A stretch of 64,000 nucleotides of DNA from Brachypterus glaber (Eukaryota; Arthropoda; Insecta; Coleoptera; Kateretidae), in the NCBI GenBank assembly GCA_958510825.1, contig OY294049.1:4030001-4094000 (forward strand), written 5' to 3'. The first letter of the stretch is position 1. Each line of letters starts with the position of its first letter. The translations under genes were made by a program, and so were the position numbers. Positions 20,757 through 32,201 of this stretch are shown piece by piece. Below the pieces are notes generated by a model, which ran no database searches, was not told where the DNA came from, and saw only the letters and a program-made list of their open reading frames with translations.

Positions 20757-21170
20757 GTTCCCAAAGCTGTAATTATATTCAGTATGTAATTCATAAATTT
20801 TTAAACAGAAGATAATTTGACAAAAAATCCCATTTTAAACACTATTTTAACCCCTCAAAAAAAAAATATAATAAATAAATAAAATAATTAAAAAAAAAAA
20901 TAAAGATTTTGTTGGAAGAATAGAAAACTTACTGAGCTTAAAATCACAGGATTCCCTTTCTTTAAAAAATCCCTCCGTGCCCCCTTGCCTACATCGTATA
21001 ACGAAAAATAACAAATACGTGCCGAAAGATAGTTTAAGTTATCTTAATAAGTGTACCAAATTTTAAGTTGATAACTCAATTGGTTCAAAAGTTGAAGGCG
21101 AGATGATATTTGAACTTTTTAATTTAATTAAGCTAGTTCCAAATCGCCAAAATTCTGGATCCAGTGCTAC
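20757..21170. repeat. AT-rich, with partial copy of palindromic family F
   Basis: From about 20,920 to 21,115 the sequence follows the right half of family F (TTAAAAAATCCCTCCGTGCC, then AGTTTAAGTTATCTT and AAGTTGATAACTCA..TGGTTCAAAAGTT). The left half is not present. Confidence 0.5.
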
Positions 21171-21330
21171 ACACAGAAAAATGTTTCTCAAATCAAGAAT
21201 ATGGTGATTTTTATAATATATAGAATATATTTCTCTTCGTTATATTATAACCAAGAGAAATATATTCTCCTTTAATGCATACCATATCCTTATAGTTTTC
21301 ATATTCTTATTTGAAGCAAAATTACTGGAA
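21171..21330. repeat. Hairpin element family S, second copy
   Basis: TCAAATCAAGAATATGGTGA, then TATTCTCCTTTAATGCATAC and CATATTCTTATTTGAAGCAA, the same blocks as at 7,471-7,620. Here there is no LINE insertion. Confidence 0.6.
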
Positions 21331-21760
21331 ATTCGCCGACTACTGACTATCATCAAATTTATTCATTTTGAAGTACGTACTGTATAATGCTACTTCTTCA
21401 TTTCCCTCTATTTAAACTAATAGTCGTTATCGGAGCAATTTAAATCGGCGCCAATAAAAAGCATTTTAATTTGCAATAATCAAGGCATATCAGCTAGTAA
21501 CTACCGATTTAACAGTACAATTCGATTTCCTAGTTTGGTACGACCCCACACCTGAGCTAAAGGAATCCTTCTATTCCAAAATGCTACAACTAAAATGTAG
21601 TCAAATTCAAAGCATATCTACGCGCCTGTGGAATACATGGTATAAAATGATAATATTTTTTTTATCATTATTAAACAGAAATTTTTACTCTATTTTAAAT
21701 TGTGTATTAAAAATAGGATAGTCAAAATTTAAAATTTTGAATGCATGATTGGTTTATACA
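21331..21760. other. No recognised feature
   Basis: AT-rich. No frame or repeat end was supported. Confidence 0.4.
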
Positions 21761-22377
21761 CAGCCCAACTTTTGAAAGGCTTAGGATATCACCTTGAAAT
21801 TTGGAAAATGTAAATAACATAACCCAAATAATTTTTTGGTATTTATTTAGTATGCTTAGGGGGCACAATGGAGACAGCAAGGGGGGATTTTTTTTAAATA
21901 GAATACATCATTCTAAAGCTTACAAAATTCTCTATTTGTCCACATATTTTTTTTATTTTCTTTTGGACTTTTTGGGAGTTTAAAACAGGGTTAAAAATGG
22001 GAATTTTCGTTAAAATTTTAAAAAATCAAACAATTTTTAAAAAATAGTTTATTTTATGATACAAATACATCAATTATACTTTTAACTAATTTTAAATGAT
22101 ATAAATAAAATTTTACAAAAAAAAAATCTTAAAAAATCGAAATTGTAAAAAAAACAAAAAAAAACGGTTTAAAAAATTAAAAATAATAAGTCAAATAGAG
22201 AATTTTATAAGCTTTAACGAATCTCCTTTCCATTAAAAAATGTCCCTTTTTACCCCCCTGTCTCCATTGTGCCCTTAAGCATATCAAATATATACTAAAA
22301 AATATTTGGGTTATGTTATTTAGGTGTTTTAAATTTCAAGTTGATATCTTAAGCCGTTCAAAAGTTAAAGGGCGGAC
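21761..22377. mobile_element. Palindromic element family F, complete copy
   Basis: Arms are inverted end to end around about 22,070: AACTTTTGAAAGGCTTAGGA pairs with the AAGCCGTTCAAAAGTT end, and GGGGGCACAATGGAGACAG pairs with CTGTCTCCATTGTGCCC. AAGCTTACAAAATTCTCTAT is mirrored by ATAGAGAATTTTATAAGCTT. About 617 bp, non-coding. The same family is at 28,325-28,926 and in part at 20,920. Confidence 0.75.
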
Positions 22378-22498
22378 TTTTGACAAGTTTTGTGTATTAT
22401 TTTAGAAATAGTATATTTGAAGGCTTTTGGAACTAGATTAATGGCATTACCACTAAATAACAAAAGCTACTCGTAATCAATTAACAATCTCAGCCACA
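22378..22498. other. No recognised feature
   Basis: Short AT-rich stretch between two elements. Confidence 0.4.
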
Positions 22499-22690
22499 TG
22501 CTATATCTATTTCCGTCGGAAATGGCAAAACAATTGAACGTATCGATGCGTTATCGAAGGCGGCGGTGGCGGCGCATATCCGCTTCTGATAACGGTAAAG
22601 ACGGCTCCCTTCCCTGGGTGCATACGGAGAGGTCTAGGTCTGCGGGGTCAACCCATGAGTGCAGGTCCGGCTCGGAGATATATAGGCGAT
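22499..22690 (-). other. GC-richer patch, coding-like on the minus strand
   Basis: Distinctly less AT-rich than its surroundings. On the minus strand one frame reads ISEPDLHSWVDPADLDLSVC and then TQGREPSLPLSEADMRRHRR before a stop, which has the feel of real protein. The plus strand is also open for 71 codons but is arginine-rich and less convincing. I do not recognise a family. It could be a remnant of a retroelement or of a host exon. Confidence 0.3.
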
Positions 22691-22698
22691 ACAATATA

Positions 22699-23170
22699 CA
22701 GGGTGATCAGTAACTAGCATGCCAAAATTTAAGAGGTGACTCTACATCCAAAAATATGAAAAAAAGTTCCTGTAAAGGTTGGTATGTAAATGAGCCCTAG
22801 GGGAGCTACCGCCCTTTAAAATTGTACTAAAAATAAGGTTTTTAATTAATAACTCTGGTACCCTTAAATCTAGAGCGACGAGTATTTGTATGTGTACTAG
22901 TATTAATAAAGACAATTAGTTTATAATAATTTATTTTTTGAATTTATACAGAGGCGTGCCTAGACGGACACAATGTGTGAGGTTTAACACATTTTTGTCC
23001 TAAACTTTTTATGTTGATTTTTTTTGGGTTTTTTGTAAAAAATATATAAAAAATGTCATATAGCGTAACACAATATTTCCATATTCGTAGCTTCCTTAGG
23101 GCTCATTTTTGAACCAACCTTTATAGGAATATTTTTTCATATTTTTGGTTGTAGAATTACCCCTTAAATT
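22699..23170. mobile_element. Mariner-like non-autonomous element with CAGGGTG end
   Basis: Left terminus is TA-CAGGGTGATCAG. The arms of about 75 bp are inverted: AAGAGGTGACTCTACATCCA at the left mirrors TGTAGAATTACCCCTT at the right, and GTAAAGGTTGGT mirrors ACCAACCTTTAT. The right copy lacks the last 35 bp, including the CACCCTG end. The interior matches the start of the 4,196-7,131 tandem units. Tc1/mariner relationship is inferred from the TA site and the terminal sequence. Confidence 0.65.
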
Positions 23171-23514
23171 TCTCAACGATTAACTTCTTGTCTCAAAAGA
23201 GCCTTAATTTTAAAGAATTTTGACATTCTGCAAAAATGGTTGACCTTGGTTTCGATGTTAAAAAACATCTAAACATCCCTCGGTTGGGCAGACAAGTTTT
23301 TATTATTTACATTGATTCTTTTTCTTCCATAACTTGTGTATAGAAAACATACCTACCTAGAACCAAAAGTGGTAGGAGTATGAAAAGTAAAGCAATTTAA
23401 TCGAGAGTGGATAGGTCTCGATTCTTGATCAAGAGTCTCGACTCTCGAATACGTGAATCTCGTCTTTTAATAATTAAAAAAATGCTTTTCGAAAACTTGC
23501 TACTTTTGATAATA
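23171..23514. other. No recognised feature
   Basis: AT-rich, with a short cluster of GAGTCTCGA-type direct and inverted motifs at about 23,405-23,465. Confidence 0.4.
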
Positions 23515-24400
23515 ACTAGTTAATCTCTTTTAATGCATTACCCTGTATATTAGAAGCTGTTAGATAAAAAATAGAACTACTTTTATGCAATTTACAGTTT
23601 TAGTTTAAAGTAATGTATTTTAATGGAGATAGCAACTAGTTTTGGTTTAGAGTAATGTCCATTTAAATGCATATAATAACCAGTTTGTTTCTTTTAACCC
23701 TGCATATTAGATGCCATTATATAGAGAATAGAACTATATATAATTATAAAATTTACAGTTTTAGTTTAAAGTAATGTATTTTAATGGAGATAGTCACTAG
23801 TTTCAGTTTAAAGTAATGTCCATTTAAATGGATATAATAACCAGTTTATTTCTTTTAATGGATTACCTTGCATATTAGATGCCATTATATAGAGAACATA
23901 ACTACTAGTGTTTTTAGTGTTTTAGTTTAAAGTAATGTATTTTAATGGAGATAATAACTAGTTTATTTCTTTTAATGGATTACCCTGTATATTAGATGCT
24001 GTTAGATAAAAAATAGAACCACTTTTACAAAATTTACAGTTTTAGTTTACAGTAATGTATTTTAATGGAGATAATAAATAGTTTTAGTTTAGAGTAATGT
24101 ATTTAAATGGATATAATAACCAGTTTATTTCTTTTACTATTACTATTATAACATTTACAGTTTTAGTTTAAAGTAATGTATGGAGAAAATACTAGTTTAG
24201 TCTAGAGTAATGTATTTTAATGGAGATAATAAATAGTTTTAGTTTAGAGTAATGTATTTCAATGGAGATAATAACTAGTTTATTTATTTTAATAGATTAC
24301 ACTGTATATTACATGCCGTTGGATAGAGAATAGAACCACCATTCTAAAACTTACAGGTTTGGTTAAAAGTAATCTATTTTAAGTCCATTTAAAAAATAAA
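23515..24400. repeat. Complex minisatellite, about 0.9 kb
   Basis: A module of roughly 40-50 bp, TTTAGTTTAAAGTAATGTAT followed by TTTAATGGAGATAATAACTAG, is repeated at least ten times. It is organised in higher-order blocks that also contain TTACCCTGTATATTAGATGC and AGATAAAAAATAGAACCAC. Units vary by small indels and substitutions. Non-coding. Confidence 0.8.
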
Positions 24401-24937
24401 ATTAATTGGTTAATCTTTTAAAGTCTATCATAAAAAAGTGCATACTTAATTTATCTTTAATAAAAATATATTTTTTTATAAATTAAAGGAAATAATATTT
24501 TTTCACAGAACTCGGGTTCTGTACGTTGATGTGCCTCAGGGTATTCGAACTCCAGGGGGGCAATTTAACATTACCGTGCAATATGTTATTTAAAGATAAT
24601 GGGTACAAATTTTACCTTCCTGTTTTGTTTTATTATTCTCTTCGCAGCCTTACAGCAAGCCAATCCTAAATAGACATTAAGTTTAAGAAACTTGCCAACA
24701 CAAACCAAGAGTTAATCCTGTTAGTAATATGTCTCCACATTATAAAACCGTCAACAGTACAATCTGAGGTGGTCGGTTTCGGAAGAAAATTGACTCTATT
24801 CCTCAAAAATTACCATAGTTGACTTAATAGGTACATCTACATTTTATATTTTTTTAGCTTATTCTATATAAATTTTGATTAGAGGTCTAAAGGTTTCCAT
24901 TTCGAAAAAACTGGCACTAAGGCTTTTTGCAACATTA
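24401..24937. other. No recognised feature
   Basis: AT-rich. No frame of interest and no repeat boundary. Confidence 0.4.
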
Positions 24938-25378
24938 TTAAAGCCACTTTACACGGAGCAATTTGTGCGCAAGTTTGATGCTATGCAAGTTTGTTGCAAG
25001 CATGATTCAGTCACTGCGCATGCCTTCAGGCAAGTTTGAGGCTATTTTCGTGCCATCAAATTATTTAGAACATGTTCTATTTTTCGGCGATTTTCACGCA
25101 AGTTTTATGGTTATTTTCGTGGTACCAACCTGGAAAAAAGTTACCAAATCGATTTCATTTTACTAATATAGTAGCAAATGCACATGTTAATAATTATTAT
25201 TATTAATAATAGGTCGGTCTGTCTAACTAAAAAACTTCCTTAAAAAAGCAAATACTAGGTTATGTTTTTGTCAACAAACGCAGAGACACGTCAAAACTGT
25301 CTGGTTCGCAGCACTGTTTACCTTGCAATATATAGCCCAAACCTGCATACAAATTGCTCCGTGTAAAGTGGTCTTTAG
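24938..25378. mobile_element. TIR element of about 440 bp
   Basis: Left AAAGCCACTTTACACGGAGC..AATTTGT faces right ACAAATTGCTCCGTGTAAAG..TGGTCTTT, a terminal inverted repeat of about 30 bp. The left interior repeats CGCAAGTTTGA/GCAAGTTTG several times, which could be subterminal binding motifs. A 67-codon frame inside has no recognised domain. Confidence 0.7.
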
Positions 25379-25719
25379 TGTATCGATTAATAATAAATTT
25401 TTTATTAAACACTTATTATTGAATTATTCTTCTGACACATATGACTGAAAAACAAATAAAAAAGTAAAAAAAAAAATACAAAGGAAGGAAGAGTATACAA
25501 AATGGAATGCGAAGCATTTTAAATCCTCACAGCTTAATTCTTTAGAATACTACTAGTTGTAATAATTGTAATAATATTAACAGTATCCCTCGTGAAGTAA
25601 CATAATTGGAAAAATGATGGGAATATATTTTACTATGAGTCATATGTAATTTATGGTAGGTACAAATTAGCTTTCAATGTAAGTTAATTGATATGATTGA
25701 TATAGGGAATAGTATATTC
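25379..25719. other. AT-rich, nothing recognised
   Basis: A-rich between 25,440 and 25,500. No gene visible. Confidence 0.4.
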
Positions 25720-27440
25720 TATAACTAGTATGGAATAGACAATATTCCGCGCGAGCCGAAAGTTTGTCATACGAGCCGGAAGGCGAGTATGACGGTCCCG
25801 CGAGCGCGGAATGATTATTCCATACTACGCTGTACTTTTTCTTCGACTGCAAATATGAAACACTGTATGGCTTTAAATTGCGGACAAGGTTAAAAACAAT
25901 GTTTTTTGTGGCTCGATATTGTAAATGAAACAAAACACATATTTTTAAATAAAGCAATTAATGTTATTTAATAATTTTATCAAATCAGTACTCAAAAAGG
26001 ATTTTTATTTAATTTTAGCACATATTTACAAATTATAATGCAAAAATTGAAGGTTATGTCAGATTGTTGTGATAGTTATCAGGTTTAAATATTTAACAAT
26101 AGATTTTTTGAATCAAATTGATAAAAAACTGGTCAAATATTAAGAAAAACTAATATACTTTATGTAATATTAACTCAAAACTTTTAATTGCATTAATTTA
26201 TTCAATATTTTGCATGCTAAAATATATATATTTTTGCTACAGTTTTCTTTACTTTTATAAACAAGAGTTGGCACTACATGTGCTCATTCTAACACTTGAT
26301 AGGGAATATTCATGCAATATCTAGAGCTAGAATGGATTTATTCTGTGTTTGAAAAGTGTGTTTATTTGCTTACATTCTAAAGCAGTCGTAGAAAAAAATA
26401 TGTTTTTTTCTAAGACACTCTTAGAATGTTCAAAGTCAATCGTACAGAAAATCCTTACGATTTATAGCATATTCCGTAAAAGGTTTCAAATTTTTAGCAA
26501 AATCAACGAAATACAAAATTTACTATAAAATATTAAATAATTAAATATAAAATTAAATTATTGGTTGTAAATTATTGTTTTTTATTAAAACTTTTGGTTA
26601 ATATGTAATTTATAATACAAGGAATGTATAAAGCTTTAGTCGTAGAAAAAGTATAGTCTGCAACACGTGTACAATAGCTATTTCTCGCTCGTAGACCGTC
26701 CTCCTCGCCGGTATCGCGGCTCGGATGACAAACATCCACTTCTTCGGAATATGTATCATTCTACACTTGTTACAGAATATAGTATTTTCTATGACTGGTT
26801 TAGACTATAGGCGAATACACAGGCTTTTTAAACAGAATGAATCCATTCTAGCTGTAGATGACTATTCCGTGTCAAGTGTTAGAATGAGTACGTGTACTAT
26901 AGAATTAAAAAAAAAAACTGTATCATAATTAGAAATAAAAAAATATTTTATGATGAAATATTGAATAATTTAATGCATTTTAAAGTTTTGCGTTAAAATT
27001 ACATAGTGTTTATTAGTTTTTCTTAATATTTGACCAGTTTTTAATCAATTTATTTCAAAAAAATAAAACTGCTTCATCTATTCTTGATTATTTGAACCAT
27101 GATATCTGTCACAACCATCTGACACATAACCTTTAATTTTAGCTTGCTAAAATAATAATATAATGCATTATAATTTGACAATAGGTGGTAAAGTTCAATC
27201 AAAATATTTTTAAGTACTTATTTGATAAATGTTTTGTTGCATTTACAATGTCTAGTCACAAGAAACACTGTCTTCAACCTTATCCGCCGTTGAAAGCCGT
27301 CCAGTGTTTCATATACGCAGTCTAAGAAAAAGTATAGACTATAACACGTATGGAAAATTCATTCCTCGCTCGCGAGACCGTCATACTCGCCTACCGGCTC
27401 ATATGACAAACTTTCCGCTCGCGCGGAATACACTCTTCTG
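25720..27440. mobile_element. 1.7 kb near-palindromic element with GC-rich ends
   Basis: Arms of 600-700 bp are inverted around about 26,584. Pairs include GAGCCGAAAGTTTGTCATAC (25,764) with its mirror at 27,390-27,412, GAAACACTG..GGCTTT..GCGGA..AAGGTT (25,856) with 27,265-27,310, and GGTCAAATATTAAGAAAAAC (26,131) with 27,016-27,035. The ends carry a GC-rich block (CGCGCGAGCC, GGCGAGTATGACGGTC). A third copy of this end block lies at 26,640-26,755 in the centre, so a second element may be nested inside. No coding frame. Confidence 0.75.
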
Positions 27441-27714
27441 ATGCCCAGATTGTTTATTTTATTACAATAACAGCTGGTACTGTCCTGAACATGTCATTCA
27501 CACTACTACGGTTTGGTTAAGGCATGTCCGACAAGTAGGACGTGATGGGAACCAAGCTCGGGCAGAACCATGATAAATATTTTTGGACAGATTCGCTGAA
27601 AAATACTGAAAAAATGATCACAACAATGAACCTGCGGAGAATCTCTATTGTTTAAGAGACTCGTCTAATGATGTAACATGGTACTAGACATCGAGATGTT
27701 ATATTAGTGTCAAT
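27441..27714. other. No recognised feature
   Basis: GC-balanced for this window, but without an open frame worth reporting. Confidence 0.4.
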
Positions 27715-28080
27715 GTTAGTCTGAGAACTATTTATTAGACTGGGTCGAAATAGTTATTTATGGTACTAGTGGGTAAAGTAAGATATTGCCCATGAGAAAA
27801 TTGACCTGGTTAATTTTCGAGAGGGCATTATCGGTTTACCCATGAGTGCCATACAAGGTTTTATCCAATAAATAGCTTAGGAATTCATATTTTTATTAAA
27901 AATTGTAATGACATTTACAAAAAAATAATTTGACAAGTGACAGTTGAGTGGGTAAAATAAATAATTATCCACTCAATAAAGTAAAAGCCACGCGGGGGTT
28001 ATTTTTGAGTTTATCTATTTAAAATAAAGCTGGTAATTGTCTTATTATCTGTATGTATTGGATAAATTATTATATTAAAG
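27715..28080 (+). repeat. Dispersed repeat family G, copy 1
   Basis: About 340 bp that recur in inverted orientation at 47,385-47,725 with high identity. Shared blocks include TATGGTACTAGTGGGTAAAG, GCCATACAAGGTTTTATCCA, ACAAGTGACAGTTGAGTGGG and CCACGCGGG. Compared with copy 2 it lacks about 16 bp at the tip of a small hairpin. Class unknown. Confidence 0.75.
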
Positions 28081-28324
28081 TTTCATGAAACAAGATTGAA
28101 TGCACAAGTCTAAAATTCAGACTCCGGAATCTAGAAAAAAGCTCTTTAGGGGAGTTTTCTTAAGGAGAATTGCATTAAAACTTTTAACAAAACAAGTTTT
28201 TGTAATATTTTTTCTATTTTGCGGTATTCTTTTCCTAAATATCAACAAAAAAAATAGACAAAACGCTAAATTTTGTAGGTAGGTATATTTTTGTAGTTGT
28301 TTTATTCAGATTAAAGGGTTTATA
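28081..28324. other. No recognised feature
   Basis: AT-rich; a 60-codon frame here is low-complexity. Confidence 0.4.
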
Positions 28325-28926
28325 CAGAGTGCCCGCCCCTATTAACTTTTGATTGAGTTGAGATATCAGCTATATTTTTGGATATATTTGATATTTTCAG
28401 CTTTTAAAATGTGGACAGAGGGGCATGGATGTCATTTTCTTTAAATGAAAATATGGTTATTTTAAAGCTTACATAATTTTCTATTTGACTACAAACTTTT
28501 TTAATTTTTTGATATGTTTTTTGTGGGTTTAAAATAGGGTTCAAAATTTCAAAATTTCTTTAAAAAAAACAAACAATTTTTAAATGATTATTAATTTCAT
28601 TATGTAAATACGTAAATTATAAGTTTAAACAAATTTAAAATTATATAAATAAAATTTTGAGACCAAAATCTTAAATAATCGCATTTTTTAGCAAAAAAAT
28701 TTAAAAAATGAAAACTTTAAAAATATTAGTCGAATAGAGAACTTTATTTGCTTTAAAATGTTTTATTACACTACCCCCCTTTTCCATTTGAAAAAATCTT
28801 CAATTATTCCCCCCTGACCACATTTTAATAGCTAAAAATACCGAATATATGAGAAAATATAGTTTAAGTTGTCTGTTTATGTGTTTAAAATTTAAAGTCG
28901 ATATATCAACTCGTTCAAAAGCTATA
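28325..28926. mobile_element. Palindromic element family F, third copy
   Basis: Left end TA-CAGAGTGCCCGCCCC, then GATTGAGTTGAGATATCAGC, which is mirrored by GATATATCAACTCGTTCAAAAG at the right. Inner arms (AAAATGTGGACAGAGGGGC against CCCCTGACCACATTTTAAT) match family F at 21,761. The right terminus is cut where the next element's CAGGGTG end begins. Confidence 0.7.
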
Positions 28927-29426
28927 CAGGGTGTCCATTTTTTGAGTTATTATCTCGTATAATAACCGAGATACAAGATAGGTTAAATTAGGAAAATGTG
29001 GAAAAAGTCAAAACCAAATGTTTTTTTTTTTAATTTTGCTCAAAATATAAGACTTGATCATCTCGTGTGGTACATTAACGTAATCAGAAAAAATAACTGT
29101 ATTCAAGAAAAAACGAAGTTGAGTATTGTAACTCTAAAATGACATGAAAAATATGATAACACATTTAGATTTCTTGCAAAAAAAGTACCTTAACAATGTT
29201 TCAGTTAAAAACGTCTAGCTTTGTCCATTTTCGCTCAAAAAAGTAAAAGCGAAACTCAAGATTTTTAATTTTTTTTCGATAATTAAAAAACAAAAAAATG
29301 ATAGGTTAAATTTTCTTTCAGATTATTGATCAGCATAAAATTGCGCCACTTTTTCCTAATTTAACCGATCTTGTATCTTATATTAACCGAGATACTCATG
29401 CTTGAGCTCGAAAAACGGATACCCTG
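28927..29426. mobile_element. 500-bp mariner-like TIR element with TA flanks
   Basis: Starts TA-CAGGGTGTCCATTTTT and ends ACGGATACCCTG-TA. Inverted arms include ACCGAGATACAAGATAGGTT..AAATTAGG at the left against CCTAATTTAACCGATCTTGT at the right. The TA on both sides fits the target duplication of Tc1/mariner elements. No transposase frame, so it is non-autonomous. Confidence 0.75.
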
Positions 29427-30001
29427 TATGTATGTATGTAATACATACTATGTATGTTAATAAGAAGTAGTAATTAAACTTTTTAGTAAAACACCTTTTT
29501 ATCTTTAAAAATTTATAGTAAAAAGTTTTTTTTTCTATTCAGTCTACTATTCAAGAGAAACAATGACTGTATCATGCGCTACAAAATATGTAAGTAAAAC
29601 TTCTAAGCCAAATAAGGAAGAAAATGATTTTGGCACATGTATTTCACATGGGAACTTTATTGGCTCCTTTAAATATTGACATAATGGAAAGCTTTACAAC
29701 TACCTAAAAAGATACGGGAATATCTCCCATCCCCATCCTATTTTTTAAGATATTAATATTAAAAAAAAAAATATTTAGATCCAGAGACCCTTTATATTAC
29801 TCTGTTACCTCAAATGTGTCAAAAGCTGAAAGAGAAAACCAGGACTTTTTCTTAAATATTTGTAAAACTATAAAACTGTAGAACTCAATGTGAACTTAAA
29901 AACTGTGATATATTTAAAAGATTTAAATTAAACCTGGTCGATTATGTTAAGAAAAAATACTAACCTTATATTAAGCTAAAATAAAAAACAATGTGTAAAT
30001 A
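29427..30001. other. No recognised feature
   Basis: Begins with four TATG units (29,427-29,440). Otherwise AT-rich without a gene. Confidence 0.4.
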
Positions 30002-30781
30002 CAGGGTGATCATTTGAAAATGAGCCACCCTAAATATCTCACAAACTAAGCACAATTAAAAAAAATCTAAAAAATAAGTCAATTTGATTTTACGAGGGGG
30101 AAACTTAAGTATATAGTTTTGAGGGTTGTATCTCTTCCCCCTAACCCTCAGCTACCCCAACATTGAAATCTAAATAGGGAACCCCCATATTCTGATACGT
30201 CATTTTAAACACCTTAAAAAATCCATCTTTTGGTTAAAAAAAATTAAATTCATCAACCCTTAACGTACAGGCAGATGATTTAATTTTAAAATAATTGGAA
30301 CCAAATATTTACAAAAATAGCTTAAAATTTCATTATTACCCATTAGAAAAAAATAATAGATAAAAATATATTTGGCATAAAACCAATTTATTTTTGTGGC
30401 TTGGTTCTAAAATGCCAATGTCAATTTGTCGATAGTAGCGTTTTCAAAATATTACATCAGAGTTGACGTGAAAATGTTGCTATTGACAAATTGGCATTGC
30501 CCCTTTTAGAACCAAGCCACAGATTTATTATAAATTTAATATTAAGCTATTTTTGTCAGTATTTTGTTCCAATTATTTAAAATTAAATGACCAACCCTTA
30601 AGTTAAGGGTTGGTAAATTTATTTATTTTTTAACCAAAAGATAGCATTTTTTGAGCTCTTTCAAATGACGTATCAGAAGATGGGGTTCCCTATTTAGATT
30701 TCAATGTTGGGGTAGCTGGGGTTAGGGGGTGAGAGATAGAACACCCAAAACTATATATCTAAGTTTCAAATAATCACCCTG
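30002..30781. mobile_element. 780-bp fully palindromic element, CAGGGTGAT ends, TA flanks
   Basis: The element runs from CAGGGTGATCATTTGAAA to the mirrored AATCACCCTG, with TA immediately outside each end. The arms pair almost throughout: CCCTAACCCTCAGCTACCCC mirrors GGGGTAGCTGGGGTTAGGGG, AATAGGGAACCCCCATATTC mirrors GAAGATGGGGTTCCCTATTT, and the centre has GGCTTGGTTCTAAAA facing TTTTAGAACCAAGCC. It would form a hairpin of about 380 bp per arm. It has no coding content. Confidence 0.85.
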
Positions 30782-32201
30782 TATAAGTACTAATGTACAA
30801 ATTTATTGTAAATTTAATAACTATTTTAATAAAGGTAAAGGAAAAAAATGTTAATTTAAATCGTATCGCACAAAAGCTTGTTTAAAAATAATGTTGTTGT
30901 AGAAATAAAACCTCTAGTTTTTCTATAATTCTATAGTTTTTGTTACTCAAGTTTTATTTATTTTTATTTTATTATTGATTATTCCGTTAATTAAAAACAT
31001 TGACTTAAAAGCTTGTTGCGTGACAGGTCAGACCAAAATAGTTATCGTTATCGAAAAATGGCATACGATATCGAAAATTAATATAACGAGGTATACCTAC
31101 TGATTACAGTTTGTTCGTAACAATTAAAAGTTTGGCTTTCGTGAGAAAATTGTTATTCATGAAAACGATAAGCAGTTTGTTTCGGTTTCATATCATACTC
31201 TTCGCTATTTATTAAAGAAAAACATTTTAAAACCAAACTACTCAATATTTGAAGTGGAACACCCAAAAATTTTCAGCAAATTCAAAATCAAATATATCCG
31301 AATTTAAAGAACCGATTTAAATAATTGTTATTTTTACAAGAAAGGTACATCTTTTGACTATAATTATAACTACTTAAAATTGCGAAAAACTTAACAGTCT
31401 ACAGGGTGTTACAGAATATAGTTGACTATGTTTTTTTACTTAAACTTTAAATGTGCACCAAACATGTTTTCGAGAGCTTCTTTTAAGTTTTTCTTCTTTA
31501 GTGTAATTACCACGTGCAATTTAAAAAAATCTTTTTCGAATTTTGTTTCTGTTTCGTTTTGTTGTATAAATGTTGAGGATTTTGTGATTTATACATCATT
31601 TTTGCACCAAAGTATCAGGAGAAAGATAATTCAATTCTTTTTTTACTGCAATAGTAAGGCAAGACACTAGGTACTAGCATACAAAAAGATTAACTTGCAT
31701 TGGTCCCAATAACCCCATCTACAGGGTGTTTTTTCATACGTTGTCTCACTATTTTGTCGAGACTTTATTTAAAAAAATGTTGCAATACATTTTTAATTGA
31801 TATTGCATACAATAAAAAAATTTATTTAATAAATTAAGCAGTAGTTTAAAATATAATTATAAACTTGTAAAAATAAATATAGGTACACCAAAAATCCGTA
31901 TTTTAAATAACAAAAGACAATATAATACTATAACTATTACAACAATACGATGATATCTTTTACCAGTGATATTTGTATTAAAACCTTTCAATAAAAATGA
32001 AAGATTCTAGTACTTTTTTCTAGATATTATATAAAATGTTAGTGATTTTTAACAGCAAACTGTATACCTGTGTAATACTTTATTTTGTTTAAATATATTT
32101 CGGAAATTTATGTTTTTAATCATATTTTATTTTATATTAAACAAGGAACTTATACATTTTAATTTTTAAAAACATTAGTTAAATCAAATAATGATTAGCG
32201 C
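30782..32201. other. AT-rich, with two solo CAGGGTGTT element ends
   Basis: TACAGGGTGTT occurs at 31,401 and again at 31,721, each preceded by TCTA and followed by different sequence. They look like ends of mariner-like elements whose other ends I could not find. An 82-codon frame at 31,422-31,670 lies between them and shows no motif. Confidence 0.45.

Noticed and set aside
23515..24400. CRISPR-like array
   Set aside because: The units vary in length and sequence, there are no unique equal-length spacers, and the context is eukaryotic.
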